64,000 nt of DNA from an uncultured Opitutia bacterium (GCA_903840355.1 CAIMFJ010000005.1:595935-659934); one strand, 5' to 3'. Shown: positions 7,720 through 16,480, counted from the stretch's first letter. The notes: a model not told the origin generated them from the sequence alone. Translations and numbers: made by a program.

Positions 7720-9768
7720 ATGTCAGCCTCGCGCCTGAACTTTAAACTCGAAGCCGTCGCCAGCGGCTCGCGTGCCCGTGCCGCCACGTTCCGAACGCTA
7801 CACAACGAGGTCAAAACGCCGCTCTTCATGCCAGTCGGTACGCAAGCCACGGTTAAAGCCCAAACCACCGAAACACTCCTCGATTCGGGTTCTCAAATCC
7901 TGCTGGCTAACACCTACCACCTGTTGCTCCGCCCAGGTCCCGAAGTTTTTAAACATTTTGGTGGGATTCACCGCTTCATGGGCTGGGAAAAATCCGTACT
8001 CACCGATTCAGGAGGTTTCCAAATTTTCTCGCTGCCACACGCACGCTCGATGGCAGAAGAAGGAGCGGAGTTTCGCAGCTACGTCGATGGGCAGAAATTA
8101 TTGTTAAGCCCGGAAATCAGCATTCAAACGCAGATGGCCATCGGAAGCGATATCATGATGGTGCTGGATCAATGCATCCCCTCGACGGCGGATAAAGCCA
8201 CGGCCCTGGCGGCGCTACAAATCACCGAACGTTGGGCCAAACGAAGCCTGCTCGCCCGAGGCGACTCCCCGCAATCGATGTTCGCGATTGTCCAAGGTGC
8301 ACTTTACCCCGATCTACGTAAACAGAGTGCCGACGGGTTGACGCAATTGCCGTTCGATGGTTTTGCCATCGGCGGTCTCGCCGTAGGCGAAGAAAAACAC
8401 GAACGGGAAGATATGTGCGAAATCGCCGCCAATATGCTTCCCGCAGATCGGCCACGTTACCTCATGGGCGTGGGCACGCCCCTCGATTTAATAGAAGCCG
8501 TACACCGCGGGGTTGATATGTTTGATTGTATTATCCCGAACAAGGTTGCCCAATTCGGCACCGCTTTCACCTCGCGGGGGATTCTACAACTTCGTCGCTC
8601 GGTGTATAAATTCTCCGACGAAAAAATCGACGCCTCCTGCACTTGCCCCGTCTGTCAAAAATACTCGCGAGGCTATTTACACCATCTCACCAAAACGCAA
8701 GAGCCCCTCGGGTGGACGTTACTAGGTCGACATAACATTTGGTTCTACCATCAACTGATGCGGGACATTCGTGCGAGCATCCTAGAAGATCGTTTTCTCT
8801 CCCTCTACCACGAGCGGCGCCAATACCTACAGGGCGAGGATCTCGATAACCCTGCGGTTCACCCCAAAGTGGGCAAAGAGCGGCGCCCGCGCCAACTGGG
8901 GAACTACGAGGTGCACCTCGCCGAAGCGGGCTTTGCAAGTATTCGTCAACTTTCTTCGGGCGAAATCATGCACTCACATACACCGCCGTTGGAAGAAGCC
9001 AAGGCACTGTATGTGGACCAATCGCGCCTCCAAGAGCGTCTAAAACTTTCGGCCGAAGAAGACCCCTCCCAAGCATCGCCACTCATCATCTGGGATTTAG
9101 GCCTGGGGGCCGCTGCCAATGCCATGGCGGCGATTCAAGCCTACGAGGCCGCCGCCACTGAGGGCCCCGTGCGTCCTCTGCACTTAGTGAGTTTTGAAAA
9201 CGACCTCGATTCACTGCGCTTGGCCATCACCCATAAAAATCGTTTCACCTACCTCCGTCACTCCGCCCCCGATGCCTTACTGGCACGCTATCAATGGGCG
9301 TCTCGGCAATTCAAGGGTCTGACGTGGGAATTAAAAGTGGGCGATTTCTGGGACCTCGCTCCGATGGTCAGCGCCAAGCCAGATTTAATTTTCTTTGATT
9401 TCTTCTCCCACAAGACTGACACCGCCTGCTGGCAACCGAGCGCATTTGAAAAGTTGTATAACCTTTGCGATGCCACCAAGCCGGCCGAACTTTTTACCTA
9501 TTCAGCTTCTACGGCCGTACGCGTCGCCTTACTCGGAGCAGGCTTCTACGTGGCACTAGGACAAAGCACGGGTGTTAAAAAGGAAACCATTGTAGCCCTG
9601 ACACCTGGTTTCAAAACGCCCTGCCCCTACCCCTTACTCGATCAGGCTTGGCTCAAAAAGTGGCAACGATCGTCCGCGCAATTCCCCGAAGGTCTTTCCG
9701 CCGAAGCCCAACAAATTTGGACTGAAAAAATCCTACGCCACCCACAGTTTGTGACTGGCGCAGGCTGA
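7720..9768 (+). CDS. tgt: tRNA-guanine(34) transglycosylase fused to MnmC-like methyltransferase
   Basis: 682 residues, against about 375 for a normal Tgt. Residues 1-380 are a queuosine Tgt, which exchanges guanine 34 of GUN-anticodon tRNAs for a 7-deazaguanine base. They show DSGGF (Asp96), the GSDIMMVLDQC segment (Asp150, Cys152), GGLAVGE, GVDMFDC with candidate nucleophile Asp266, and an intact zinc site (Cys307, Cys309, Cys312, His338). Residues about 393-640 resemble the DUF752/MnmC1 methyltransferase domain: GEIMHSH...EEAKALYV, WDLGLGAAANA (SAM loop), a FFDFFS acidic motif (about 558-563), then a Rossmann C-terminus ending in GVKKETIVAL. MnmC1 acts on 5-aminomethyl-uridine 34, so both halves address the wobble base. 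The usual PTRxxRxG anticodon-recognition loop reads PNKVAQFG (273-280). Confidence 0.87.
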   Translation: MSASRLNFKLEAVASGSRARAATFRTLHNEVKTPLFMPVGTQATVKAQTTETLLDSGSQILLANTYHLLLRPGPEVFKHFGGIHRFMGWEKSVLTDSGGFQIFSLPHARSMAEEGAEFRSYVDGQKLLLSPEISIQTQMAIGSDIMMVLDQCIPSTADKATALAALQITERWAKRSLLARGDSPQSMFAIVQGALYPDLRKQSADGLTQLPFDGFAIGGLAVGEEKHEREDMCEIAANMLPADRPRYLMGVGTPLDLIEAVHRGVDMFDCIIPNKVAQFGTAFTSRGILQLRRSVYKFSDEKIDASCTCPVCQKYSRGYLHHLTKTQEPLGWTLLGRHNIWFYHQLMRDIRASILEDRFLSLYHERRQYLQGEDLDNPAVHPKVGKERRPRQLGNYEVHLAEAGFASIRQLSSGEIMHSHTPPLEEAKALYVDQSRLQERLKLSAEEDPSQASPLIIWDLGLGAAANAMAAIQAYEAAATEGPVRPLHLVSFENDLDSLRLAITHKNRFTYLRHSAPDALLARYQWASRQFKGLTWELKVGDFWDLAPMVSAKPDLIFFDFFSHKTDTACWQPSAFEKLYNLCDATKPAELFTYSASTAVRVALLGAGFYVALGQSTGVKKETIVALTPGFKTPCPYPLLDQAWLKKWQRSSAQFPEGLSAEAQQIWTEKILRHPQFVTGAG

Positions 9769-9769
9769 G

Positions 9770-11011
9770 TTAGCGCTGAACGACCCGACCCAAGCTTTTA
9801 TCGTAATCCCCGCTCCAACGTGAAATCACGAAGGTAGCCACGGCATTACCAATAAAATTGGTCACCGCGCGTGCTTCCGACATAAAGCGGTCCACGCCTA
9901 AAATTAAGGCGATACCTTCCACCGGGATGGTACCCACGGTACTTAAAGTCACTGCCAGGGTGATTAAACCACTGCCCGTAACGCCAGCCGCTCCTTTAGA
10001 GGTGACCAGTAAAATTAATAATAGACTGATTTGTTGTCCAAGGGTTAACGGGGTCTGCGTTGCTTGGGCGATGAACAAAGCCGCCATGGTTAAATAAATA
10101 CAGGTTCCATCGAGGTTAAACGAATACCCAGCTGGCACTAAGAGCCCTACCGAAGACTGATGACACCCGGCTTTTTCTAATTTTTCCATCAGTCGAGGCA
10201 ACGCCGACTCTGAAGAAGACGTCCCGATGACCACTAAAATTTCCTCCCGCAAGTAGCGCAGAATCTTCCACAAACTAAAACCCGCCCAATACGCAAGGGC
10301 TCCTAAGACCACAAAGATGAAGATCCCGGTGGTGAGATAGACACATAGAATGAGTTGGCCCAAGTGACTGAGAGTATGGAAGCCATACTTACCCACCGTA
10401 AAAGCCATCGCTGCCGCAGCTGCTACGGGGGCTAAGTAGGTGACCAACTTGACCATGCCGAAACAAACCTCCGAGAGCTTCTGCAAGGCATGTACTAAAG
10501 GCTCGGCGGTTTTACCTAGTTTGGAAAGGGCGATGCCAAAGAGCACGGCGATTAATAAAATCTGCAAGGTATTCCCTTCCACAAAGGCGGAGAAAAAAGT
10601 GTTAGGAATAATATGAACAAGGGTATCAACCAAACCCTGCTTCGAGCCCGTTGCGGTATAGCCGGCGACTGTTTGCACATCCTTCGCATCTAAAACCGCA
10701 TGCACGCCCTCGCCCGGTTTAAAAACATTAGCGACCACCAAACCAATGATGAGGGCTAGGGTCGTCACGATTTCAAAGTAAAGCAACGCCCGCCAACCAA
10801 TCCGACCTGCTTTGGGTAAGTTGTCTTTGGAGACTAACCCGACCACGACGGTCAAAAAAATCACTGGGGTCACGAGCATTTTAATCAGGGAGACAAAGGC
10901 ATCGCCCAAGGGCTTTAAGGTGACCCCCACCTCAGGCCAAACCACCCCCACTAACACCCCCAAGGCAATGCCGAGGAGTACTTGAACGTAAAGGTGACGC
11001 AGCAATTGCAT
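9770..11011 (-). CDS. dctA: C4-dicarboxylate / glutamate cation symporter (DAACS family)
   Basis: A 413-residue inner-membrane carrier of the dicarboxylate/amino acid:cation symporter family. It shows the HP1 serine motif in TSSSESALPR (Ser265-267), NLDGT in TM7 (299-303), the GVTGSG HP2 loop (about 343-348) and the TM8 Asp374...Arg381...Asn385 pattern. DctA-type members import succinate, fumarate and malate. Glutamate/aspartate carriers (GltP) look similar, so the exact substrate is inferred. Its stop codon lies one base from the stop of the converging tgt fusion gene, with no terminator between them. It is divergent from the serine hydrolase gene. Confidence 0.85.
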   Translation of the reverse strand: MQLLRHLYVQVLLGIALGVLVGVVWPEVGVTLKPLGDAFVSLIKMLVTPVIFLTVVVGLVSKDNLPKAGRIGWRALLYFEIVTTLALIIGLVVANVFKPGEGVHAVLDAKDVQTVAGYTATGSKQGLVDTLVHIIPNTFFSAFVEGNTLQILLIAVLFGIALSKLGKTAEPLVHALQKLSEVCFGMVKLVTYLAPVAAAAAMAFTVGKYGFHTLSHLGQLILCVYLTTGIFIFVVLGALAYWAGFSLWKILRYLREEILVVIGTSSSESALPRLMEKLEKAGCHQSSVGLLVPAGYSFNLDGTCIYLTMAALFIAQATQTPLTLGQQISLLLILLVTSKGAAGVTGSGLITLAVTLSTVGTIPVEGIALILGVDRFMSEARAVTNFIGNAVATFVISRWSGDYDKSLGRVVQR

Positions 11012-11075
11012 GAGGGTGCCTAGAATCGTGAACTTTTAGGCGGCGATGGCAATAGTTGTCGAATGACGCGGCTCA

Positions 11076-11103
11076 TTGACTACCCCTGCGACCATGCTAC
11101 AAA
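11076..11103 (+). promoter_or_regulatory. candidate sigma70-type promoter for the serine hydrolase gene
   Basis: TTGACT (11076-11081), a 16-base spacer and TACAAA (11098-11103) resemble -35 and -10 boxes. A transcript start near 11110 would leave a leader of only about 10 bases, which fits the lack of a ribosome-binding site before the ATG at 11119. Confidence 0.35.
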
Positions 11104-11118
11104 CAGAGTCTACCCACT

Positions 11119-12345
11119 ATGCGTTTTCATTGCATTGTATTTTTGACCCTGTGTTGCCTGTGCAGTTGTGCAAAAAAAACGCCCACCCCAGCCACGAGCT
11201 CAGCCGAGACGCCTGAGGTAAGCCTCGAGGAACAAAATGCCGTCTTTAGTTACGCCCTCCAAAACTACCTCGACGAAGCACAAATCTCCGGCGCCGTCAC
11301 CGCCGTCGCCTCCGCCGATAAAACCTTAGCGCTCGAAGCATTTGGTTTAGCTGACATCCAAGGCCAACGTTCCATGCGCAAGGACAGTGTCTTTTGGATC
11401 GCTTCCATGACTAAGCCAATCACGGCGATGGGAGTGATGATGTTAGTTGAAGAAAAGAAATTAAACCTCGATGACCCCATCGAAAAATACCTCCCCGTTT
11501 TCAAAGGACAAAAATTACTCCAAGCCAAAACCCTCGTTAGCCCAAAGCGTCCTATCACCATCCGTGATTTGCTCACCCACACCAGCGGTTTAGCAGGAGC
11601 ATCGCCCACCGCCGCTAATCAGCCAGTCGACACCCTCCCTCTCGAAAAGATGGTAGAGTTCTACGCCCAACAACCCTTAGTCTCTGAACCCGGGACGAAG
11701 TGGGCTTATAGCAACAATGGCATGAACACCCTCGGGCGTTTGATTGAAGTCGTCAGCGGTCAATCTTATGCCGATTTCCTTCAAGCCCGCTTCTTCACTC
11801 CCCTCGGTATGAGCCATACTTCCTTTTGGCCAGATGCGGAAGATCAAGCCCGACTCGCTAAGCCTTACCGTCGTGAAAACGATCACTTAGTGGAAGCTAC
11901 GAACTTCCGCTTTAGTACCCCACTCGACAACCGGCAACGTACCCCACTGCCCGCAGGCGGTTTATTCTCGAATGCCCGCGACTTGATTAAACTTTATCAA
12001 ATGATTCTACGTGGCGGCGAAAGCCACGGCCACCGCTACCTCGCTGCCTCGACGTTACAGCTGATGACCAGCAATCAGTTGGGAGACATGCCCAAAGTAA
12101 GCTTCGCCCCAGGGATGCAGATGGGCCTGGGCTTTCACCTGGTCCACGAACCCACTGGCGTCACCGAGAGTCTCAGCCCTGGGAGTTATGGTCACGGCGG
12201 GGCTTATGGCACCCAAGCCTGGCTCGATCCAGTCAAACAGCGCATCTATCTCTTGCTGATTCAACGCGTCGATTTACCCAATTCAGACGGCAGTGAAATT
12301 CGCCGAGATTTCCAAAAAACGGCTTTAGAATCTTTTGGAAAGTAA
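11119..12345 (+). CDS. beta-lactamase-fold serine hydrolase lipoprotein
   Basis: A 408-residue member of the serine beta-lactamase / penicillin-binding protein class C-like family (COG1680). The three catalytic motifs are visible: SMTK (Ser96, Lys99), YSN (197-199) and HGG (359-361). The N-terminus is a short hydrophobic signal ending in LCSC, so Cys17 is a probable lipidation site. These enzymes hydrolyse esters, D-amino peptides or lactams; the substrate here is unknown. It is followed, with the stop close by or overlapping, by a small membrane protein. Confidence 0.85.
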   Translation: MRFHCIVFLTLCCLCSCAKKTPTPATSSAETPEVSLEEQNAVFSYALQNYLDEAQISGAVTAVASADKTLALEAFGLADIQGQRSMRKDSVFWIASMTKPITAMGVMMLVEEKKLNLDDPIEKYLPVFKGQKLLQAKTLVSPKRPITIRDLLTHTSGLAGASPTAANQPVDTLPLEKMVEFYAQQPLVSEPGTKWAYSNNGMNTLGRLIEVVSGQSYADFLQARFFTPLGMSHTSFWPDAEDQARLAKPYRRENDHLVEATNFRFSTPLDNRQRTPLPAGGLFSNARDLIKLYQMILRGGESHGHRYLAASTLQLMTSNQLGDMPKVSFAPGMQMGLGFHLVHEPTGVTESLSPGSYGHGGAYGTQAWLDPVKQRIYLLLIQRVDLPNSDGSEIRRDFQKTALESFGK

Positions 12346-12358
12346 TTCGCTCCTTCTC

Positions 12359-12556
12359 GTGCGCCCTGTACTTCTGATTCTCTTCTTTTTCCGGCTGTGC
12401 TTTCTATTAGCCGGCTTAGGTCTCTGTGCCTATGGTCTGGTCGTTTCCTGGAAACCCAACCTGCCTTGGATTTGGCCTGCAGGTTACGCCTTTGGTTTCG
12501 CCCTTTCAGTTGTCTTACTGATTGCACTCTGGAAATCCTTCAAGGCGCTTAAATAA
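12359..12556 (+). CDS. small two-helix membrane protein, function unknown
   Basis: About 65 residues if read from the GTG at 12359, or 73 from an ATG at 12335 that would overlap the end of the upstream gene. Two hydrophobic stretches (PVLLILFFFRLCFLLAGL, and the later FGFALSVVLLIALW) with a Trp/Pro-rich loop suggest two membrane spans. No family recognised. Its placement 13 bases after the serine hydrolase stop suggests co-transcription. It could be a chance reading frame. Confidence 0.5.
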   Translation: MRPVLLILFFFRLCFLLAGLGLCAYGLVVSWKPNLPWIWPAGYAFGFALSVVLLIALWKSFKALK

Positions 12557-12633
12557 TTCAATCTGACGAATGAGGAAGGAATTTTCAGTCGTCACGAAGT
12601 GCGGTGCTATGGCATGCATCAGCCAAAGAAGCA

Positions 12634-14052
12634 TCACTTAGGCGACTTACCGTAGTAAGGAAATTTATCCCATCCGTCATAAGTCGGATCCATGCGTGGA
12701 TCATGGGTGTCACGCATCCAGGCCTCCAAGTGCATCCGGTGTTCTGCCAGAACCTGAGCATAAGTTGAATCGGCGGCGATATTGGTAAGTTGATGGGGAT
12801 CCCGACGTAAGTCATAAAGTTCTTCCGCCGGACGTTTCCCGAAAATTCGGGCAAAGAAAGGTCGGCCCAGTTCGTCATCTTGGTGCGCCAGCAAGAAATC
12901 CTTGGAAGCAGTCGTATCGACATCGCCATAAGGACGGCCATGCAAAAAATAATTATCGGGGTCACCCGCTGGCCAACGGTCGGGACGCAGGTTACGAATA
13001 TACAAAAAATCCTGCGTTCGCACCGCCCGCATAGGATAGCTCAAGTGATCGTGGCGCACGTCCGCATGGCGTTCGCGCTCAATGAAAACTACATCCCTCC
13101 CCGCGGAGGATTCACCATGCAAGAGTCCCACCAAACTGCGCATGGTCATCGGTGAAGGTGAAGTCACCCCTGCCACCTCTAGGAAAGTAGGTGCCAGATC
13201 ACCAAGATTAACCAAGGCATCGACTTTTAAACCTGCCTTAGCTTGTTTTCCCCAACGTATCGCCAAGGGAACTCGCGAACCTTGATCATAACAATTACCA
13301 AGCCCACGTGGCATTTGCCATCCATTATCTCCAGTGAAAACAATGAGCGTGTTTTCCAATTCTCCCGTGGCCTCAAGCGTCGCCAGTGCCGCCGCGGCTT
13401 CACGATCCATCCGCACCACCCCACCATAGTAATTAAGCAAATCAAGTCGGACAGCTTCACAATCTGGCAATTCTGGAGGAATCGGCAACTGAGCTGCATC
13501 AAGCCCAACTTGCTTTGCATCAGCGAGAAAATTTCGCGGCCCTCCACGGGTTGCCGTATCGGTATTGCCAAGCCAGAAAAAGAACGGCTGACCCTCACGA
13601 CGTGCCTTCAAGAACGTCGCGAAATCAGAAAACTTCGGTCCTACCGGATTCTCCTTCCACCCCGAAGCCTCTGCATTACCAGGCCCCCAGGGCTTTCCTT
13701 GATAACCAATCGCATAGCCTGCTTGACGAAGTAATTGCGTAATTACTGGAGTATCCTGCGGAAAGCCGCTCCAAAGCGAAGCGCGCTCACCTAATTCATG
13801 GACGGCCCGTCCTGTCAATAAACTCGCCCGACATGGCGAACAAGAGGGCGCAGGGTTAAAGACGTGGGTGAACAAAACCCCTTCTCGAGCCAGCCGATCA
13901 AAAGCAGGCGTATGGGCGTGTACATCTCCCAAGGCCCCGGCATTCGGCCAACGCCAGTTATCGCCAAGGATAAAAAGTATATTCGGACGGGGCTCGGCAC
14001 TCACAACTGCCGACACGAGGAACAACCAAAAATAATTAAAGGATTTGAGCAT
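12634..14052 (-). CDS. exported sulfatase (heparan N-sulfatase-like)
   Basis: A type I sulfatase of about 472 residues from the ATG at 14052, chosen because the signal peptide (MLKSFNYFWLFLVSAVVSA) starts there; an ATG 27 bases upstream adds nothing recognisable. The formylglycine motif is CSPCR followed by ASLLTG, with catalytic Cys71. The first metal-binding motif reads ILGDNW, where many sulfatases have DD. The closest general type is N-sulfoglucosamine sulfohydrolase-like. It probably removes sulfate from glycans in the periplasm after Cys-to-formylglycine maturation by an enzyme not present here. It is divergent from the M60 peptidase gene. Confidence 0.88.
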   Translation of the reverse strand: MLKSFNYFWLFLVSAVVSAEPRPNILFILGDNWRWPNAGALGDVHAHTPAFDRLAREGVLFTHVFNPAPSCSPCRASLLTGRAVHELGERASLWSGFPQDTPVITQLLRQAGYAIGYQGKPWGPGNAEASGWKENPVGPKFSDFATFLKARREGQPFFFWLGNTDTATRGGPRNFLADAKQVGLDAAQLPIPPELPDCEAVRLDLLNYYGGVVRMDREAAAALATLEATGELENTLIVFTGDNGWQMPRGLGNCYDQGSRVPLAIRWGKQAKAGLKVDALVNLGDLAPTFLEVAGVTSPSPMTMRSLVGLLHGESSAGRDVVFIERERHADVRHDHLSYPMRAVRTQDFLYIRNLRPDRWPAGDPDNYFLHGRPYGDVDTTASKDFLLAHQDDELGRPFFARIFGKRPAEELYDLRRDPHQLTNIAADSTYAQVLAEHRMHLEAWMRDTHDPRMDPTYDGWDKFPYYGKSPK

Positions 14053-14233
14053 AAATATAACGTGCCAACTTAAGCCCACTTTAACGGCAAGAGATGGCAG
14101 CTTTCTATCCTAATTTATCCCAGCTATTACCGAGTCAGTGATGTAAATTTGCTTTTTCATAAGCGGTCTCGGTCATTTAAATCTTTTCGCTGGCGATGCT
14201 CTAAAAGCACCATTCTTAGTAAGTGATATTAAT

Positions 14234-15682
14234 ATGAAACGCCTCTCCACCTCCCTGCTGTGCTTGGCATTAAGCGGCTTCATCTCCGCCGTCGCCGCGA
14301 TCAACCCAGCCGAAATTAACCCCCAAGTTAAAACGCCTTTCAACCCTGCGGGTGAAGCTAACCGCGAAGAACTGAACAAGGCGATTCAGGCTTACATGGC
14401 GTTGCCACCTCAAGAGGTCACGGCTCACCCTGGAGCGAAAATCTTCCCTGGTGCCGTCGAAGCCAAAGAGCGCATCCAAGCCTCGGTGAACTACGATCCT
14501 AACTTAATCCATCGCTGGGATACCGCCGCGGGCAATGCCCCTAATTTAGCAACGAGTGCCGATGTCTGGCAGGAAACCGGCCTCTACGCAGCTCCCGGCG
14601 AAATCGTCACGGTTAAAGCGACGGCGCTCCCCGAAGGTCGGACGGTGCGTATTATCGTAGGTTGCCATCGCGATGGTTTACTAAAATTGGATAAGTGGAC
14701 TCGTTTCCCGATCCTCTCGCGCACCTTTACACTGCAAGCTGGCGAAAACAAAATCGCCAATGCCTTCGGGGGCCAAATTTTCATCCAAGTACAAAACGGA
14801 GCCAAAAAAGCGACCAGCACCGCCAAGGCTAAAGAATCGGCAAGTCTTGAATTTAGCAATGCTGTCGCCGCACCGACGTTTGTTCTCGGCAAAGATAATG
14901 CGGAGTCCTGGAAAAAATCCCTGAACGCCCCAGCTCCTTGGGTCACCCTCGTCGGCAAAAACGCCATCCTGCACGTCCGAAAGTTCGAAGTCGTTAAACT
15001 CGAAAACCCCCAAGCTCTTTTAGAATGGTGGGATAAAGCACTTGGCCTCGAAGATGACCTCGTTGCGCTCCACCGCCTCGCGCCCGAACGCGTGGTGCCT
15101 GATTTACAAATCTCGGCAGGTTTCATGCACTCCGGCTACCCATTCATGTGCTGGGTCAAACCTTCTGAACATGAAATCGTAGACCTCGCTAAATTATCTA
15201 AAGAAGGTAACTGGGGCTTCTTCCATGAGTTGGGACACAACCACCAACGCACCGATTGGACCTTCGAAGGCCAAACGGAAGTAACCTGTAATTTATTCTC
15301 CCTCTACTGCATGGAGAAACTGGTGGGGAAACCCGTCGGACAAGGCCACGGGAGTCTCAAAAACGTCGACGAACTCATGTCCAAGCGCACGGGCACCCCG
15401 CCCAACCTAGGTCCGTTTGAACAACTGGCCCCTTTCATCGTCTTGATCAAAGCCCATGGCTGGGAGCCCTTACGCCAAACTTTGCGCTCCTACGAAAAGA
15501 CTCCAGCACCTAAGGGTTCAAATCGCGCCGCATTGCAAAACCTCTTCGTGGTCCGCTACGGAGAATTAGCCAAAGTCAATGTGGCCCCCTTCTTCGCGAG
15601 CTTAGGTTACCCGCTAACGGAAGAGACCCAGCAAGCCCTCAAGTCCTTCCCAGCGTTTAATTACACGCCGGCAGCGAAATAA
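14234..15682 (+). CDS. M60-family (enhancin-like) metallopeptidase
   Basis: A 482-residue exported protein with a signal peptide (about 1-22). It carries the M60 gluzincin motif HELGH (331-335), with Glu349 as likely third zinc ligand, and the TGLYAAPGE segment (about 115-122) typical of the family. M60 peptidases cleave mucins and other O-glycosylated proteins. It sits next to a divergent sulfatase, consistent with attack on sulfated glycoproteins, though the substrate is inferred. A hairpin, ACGCCGGC/GCCGGCGT, spans the stop codon (15665-15690), and a bidirectional terminator follows. Confidence 0.87.
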   Translation: MKRLSTSLLCLALSGFISAVAAINPAEINPQVKTPFNPAGEANREELNKAIQAYMALPPQEVTAHPGAKIFPGAVEAKERIQASVNYDPNLIHRWDTAAGNAPNLATSADVWQETGLYAAPGEIVTVKATALPEGRTVRIIVGCHRDGLLKLDKWTRFPILSRTFTLQAGENKIANAFGGQIFIQVQNGAKKATSTAKAKESASLEFSNAVAAPTFVLGKDNAESWKKSLNAPAPWVTLVGKNAILHVRKFEVVKLENPQALLEWWDKALGLEDDLVALHRLAPERVVPDLQISAGFMHSGYPFMCWVKPSEHEIVDLAKLSKEGNWGFFHELGHNHQRTDWTFEGQTEVTCNLFSLYCMEKLVGKPVGQGHGSLKNVDELMSKRTGTPPNLGPFEQLAPFIVLIKAHGWEPLRQTLRSYEKTPAPKGSNRAALQNLFVVRYGELAKVNVAPFFASLGYPLTEETQQALKSFPAFNYTPAAK

Positions 15683-15715
15683 GCCGGCGTTAGATATTTA
15701 AGCACAGAGGCACAA

Positions 15716-15745
15716 AAAAGGCCCGATGTGAATGTCAGGCCTTTT
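15716..15745. terminator. bidirectional rho-independent terminator
   Basis: AAAAGGCC (15716-15723) pairs with GGCCTTTT (15738-15745). It is preceded by an A-run and followed by a T-rich stretch, so it can end both the M60 peptidase transcript (+) and the pirin/CDGSH/DoxX transcript (-), which converge here. Confidence 0.75.
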
Positions 15746-15763
15746 GTTTTATAACTTTAATAC

Positions 15764-16216
15764 TTACTTGCTGGAGCAGCAACCGGTGGACTCGCCTTCC
15801 GACTTACCGCAGCACTTGTCGCCGCAGCAACCCGAACCGCAACACGCCAAGCAGCAGAAACCCTGACGACCCACAAAGGCCAAGAAGAGCGCGGCAACGA
15901 TAGCGAAGATGACGGTCGGATCCTTGATGCCACCAAACAAGAAGTGGTGGATGGCCGCAATGTTAACCACGATAGGCCCAATGATTAACAAGCCCCAGTT
16001 ACGAGTGCGAGGAAGGATCACCAAAGCACCACCGATGATTTCAAAGGCTTTAACGAAGCCAAGGTAACCCGAGGTGTACATTGCACCTAAGAAAGCCGCC
16101 GCCGGAGTGCCTTCTGGAGCAGGAGGCACAGCAATAAAGTGTGCCCAGAAATTAATTCCGAAGACGACGAAGATGAGGCCAAGGAGGGCCGCAACGATGT
16201 GGGAGGCGATTTTCAT
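15764..16216 (-). CDS. DoxX-family membrane protein with Cys-Cys-rich tail
   Basis: A 150-residue protein. Residues 1-117 form a DoxX-like four-helix membrane domain (VKAFEIIGGALVILPR signature near 55-70). Residues 118-150 are a hydrophilic tail with ten cysteines in five adjacent pairs: Cys121/122, 125/126, 130/131, 135/136 and 146/147. Such tails suggest metal or Fe-S binding or disulfide chemistry; this is inference. It is the last gene of a three-gene operon after a CDGSH iron-sulfur protein (24 bases upstream) and a pirin. DoxX members are linked to thiol or sulfur redox and membrane quinones. Confidence 0.83.
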   Translation of the reverse strand: MKIASHIVAALLGLIFVVFGINFWAHFIAVPPAPEGTPAAAFLGAMYTSGYLGFVKAFEIIGGALVILPRTRNWGLLIIGPIVVNIAAIHHFLFGGIKDPTVIFAIVAALFLAFVGRQGFCCLACCGSGCCGDKCCGKSEGESTGCCSSK

Positions 16217-16240
16217 AGTTTAGTGTGTGGTGATAAAAAA

Positions 16241-16480
16241 TTAGAGAGACTTGTGGCTACCGTCGCAAAGGGCACCCTTCTTAGAGTGCTTACAACCACA
16301 GAAGTAAACCGTGCCGTTTTGCTCGGCCTTATAAGGCACAGGAGAAAATGCCGAACCTTTGTGAGCCCCGTCACAGAAAGGCTGACTTTGGCTCTTACCA
16401 CAGGAACACCAATAGTAAGTTTTGCCGGCCTCCACGAGAACCGGGATGGGAGATTTTTGTGGGATGTGTGGGGCGCTCAT
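16241..16480 (-). CDS. dual CDGSH iron-sulfur domain protein
   Basis: A 79-residue protein with two CDGSH zinc-finger-like Fe-S motifs. The first is Cys25-x-Cys27-x8-Cys36 with His40 in CDGAH; the second is Cys61-x-Cys63-x8-Cys72 with His76 in CDGSH. Each should hold a 2Fe-2S cluster by three Cys and one His, as in mitoNEET/Miner2-type proteins. The second motif has Ala where Pro usually precedes the last Cys. The role is probably redox sensing or cluster transfer. It lies between pirin (43 bases upstream) and DoxX in one operon. Confidence 0.9.
   Translation of the reverse strand: MSAPHIPQKSPIPVLVEAGKTYYWCSCGKSQSQPFCDGAHKGSAFSPVPYKAEQNGTVYFCGCKHSKKGALCDGSHKSL

Noticed and set aside
12634..15682. 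Horizontally acquired island
   Set aside because: No integrase, transposase, tRNA junction or repeat borders; composition does not clearly differ by eye.
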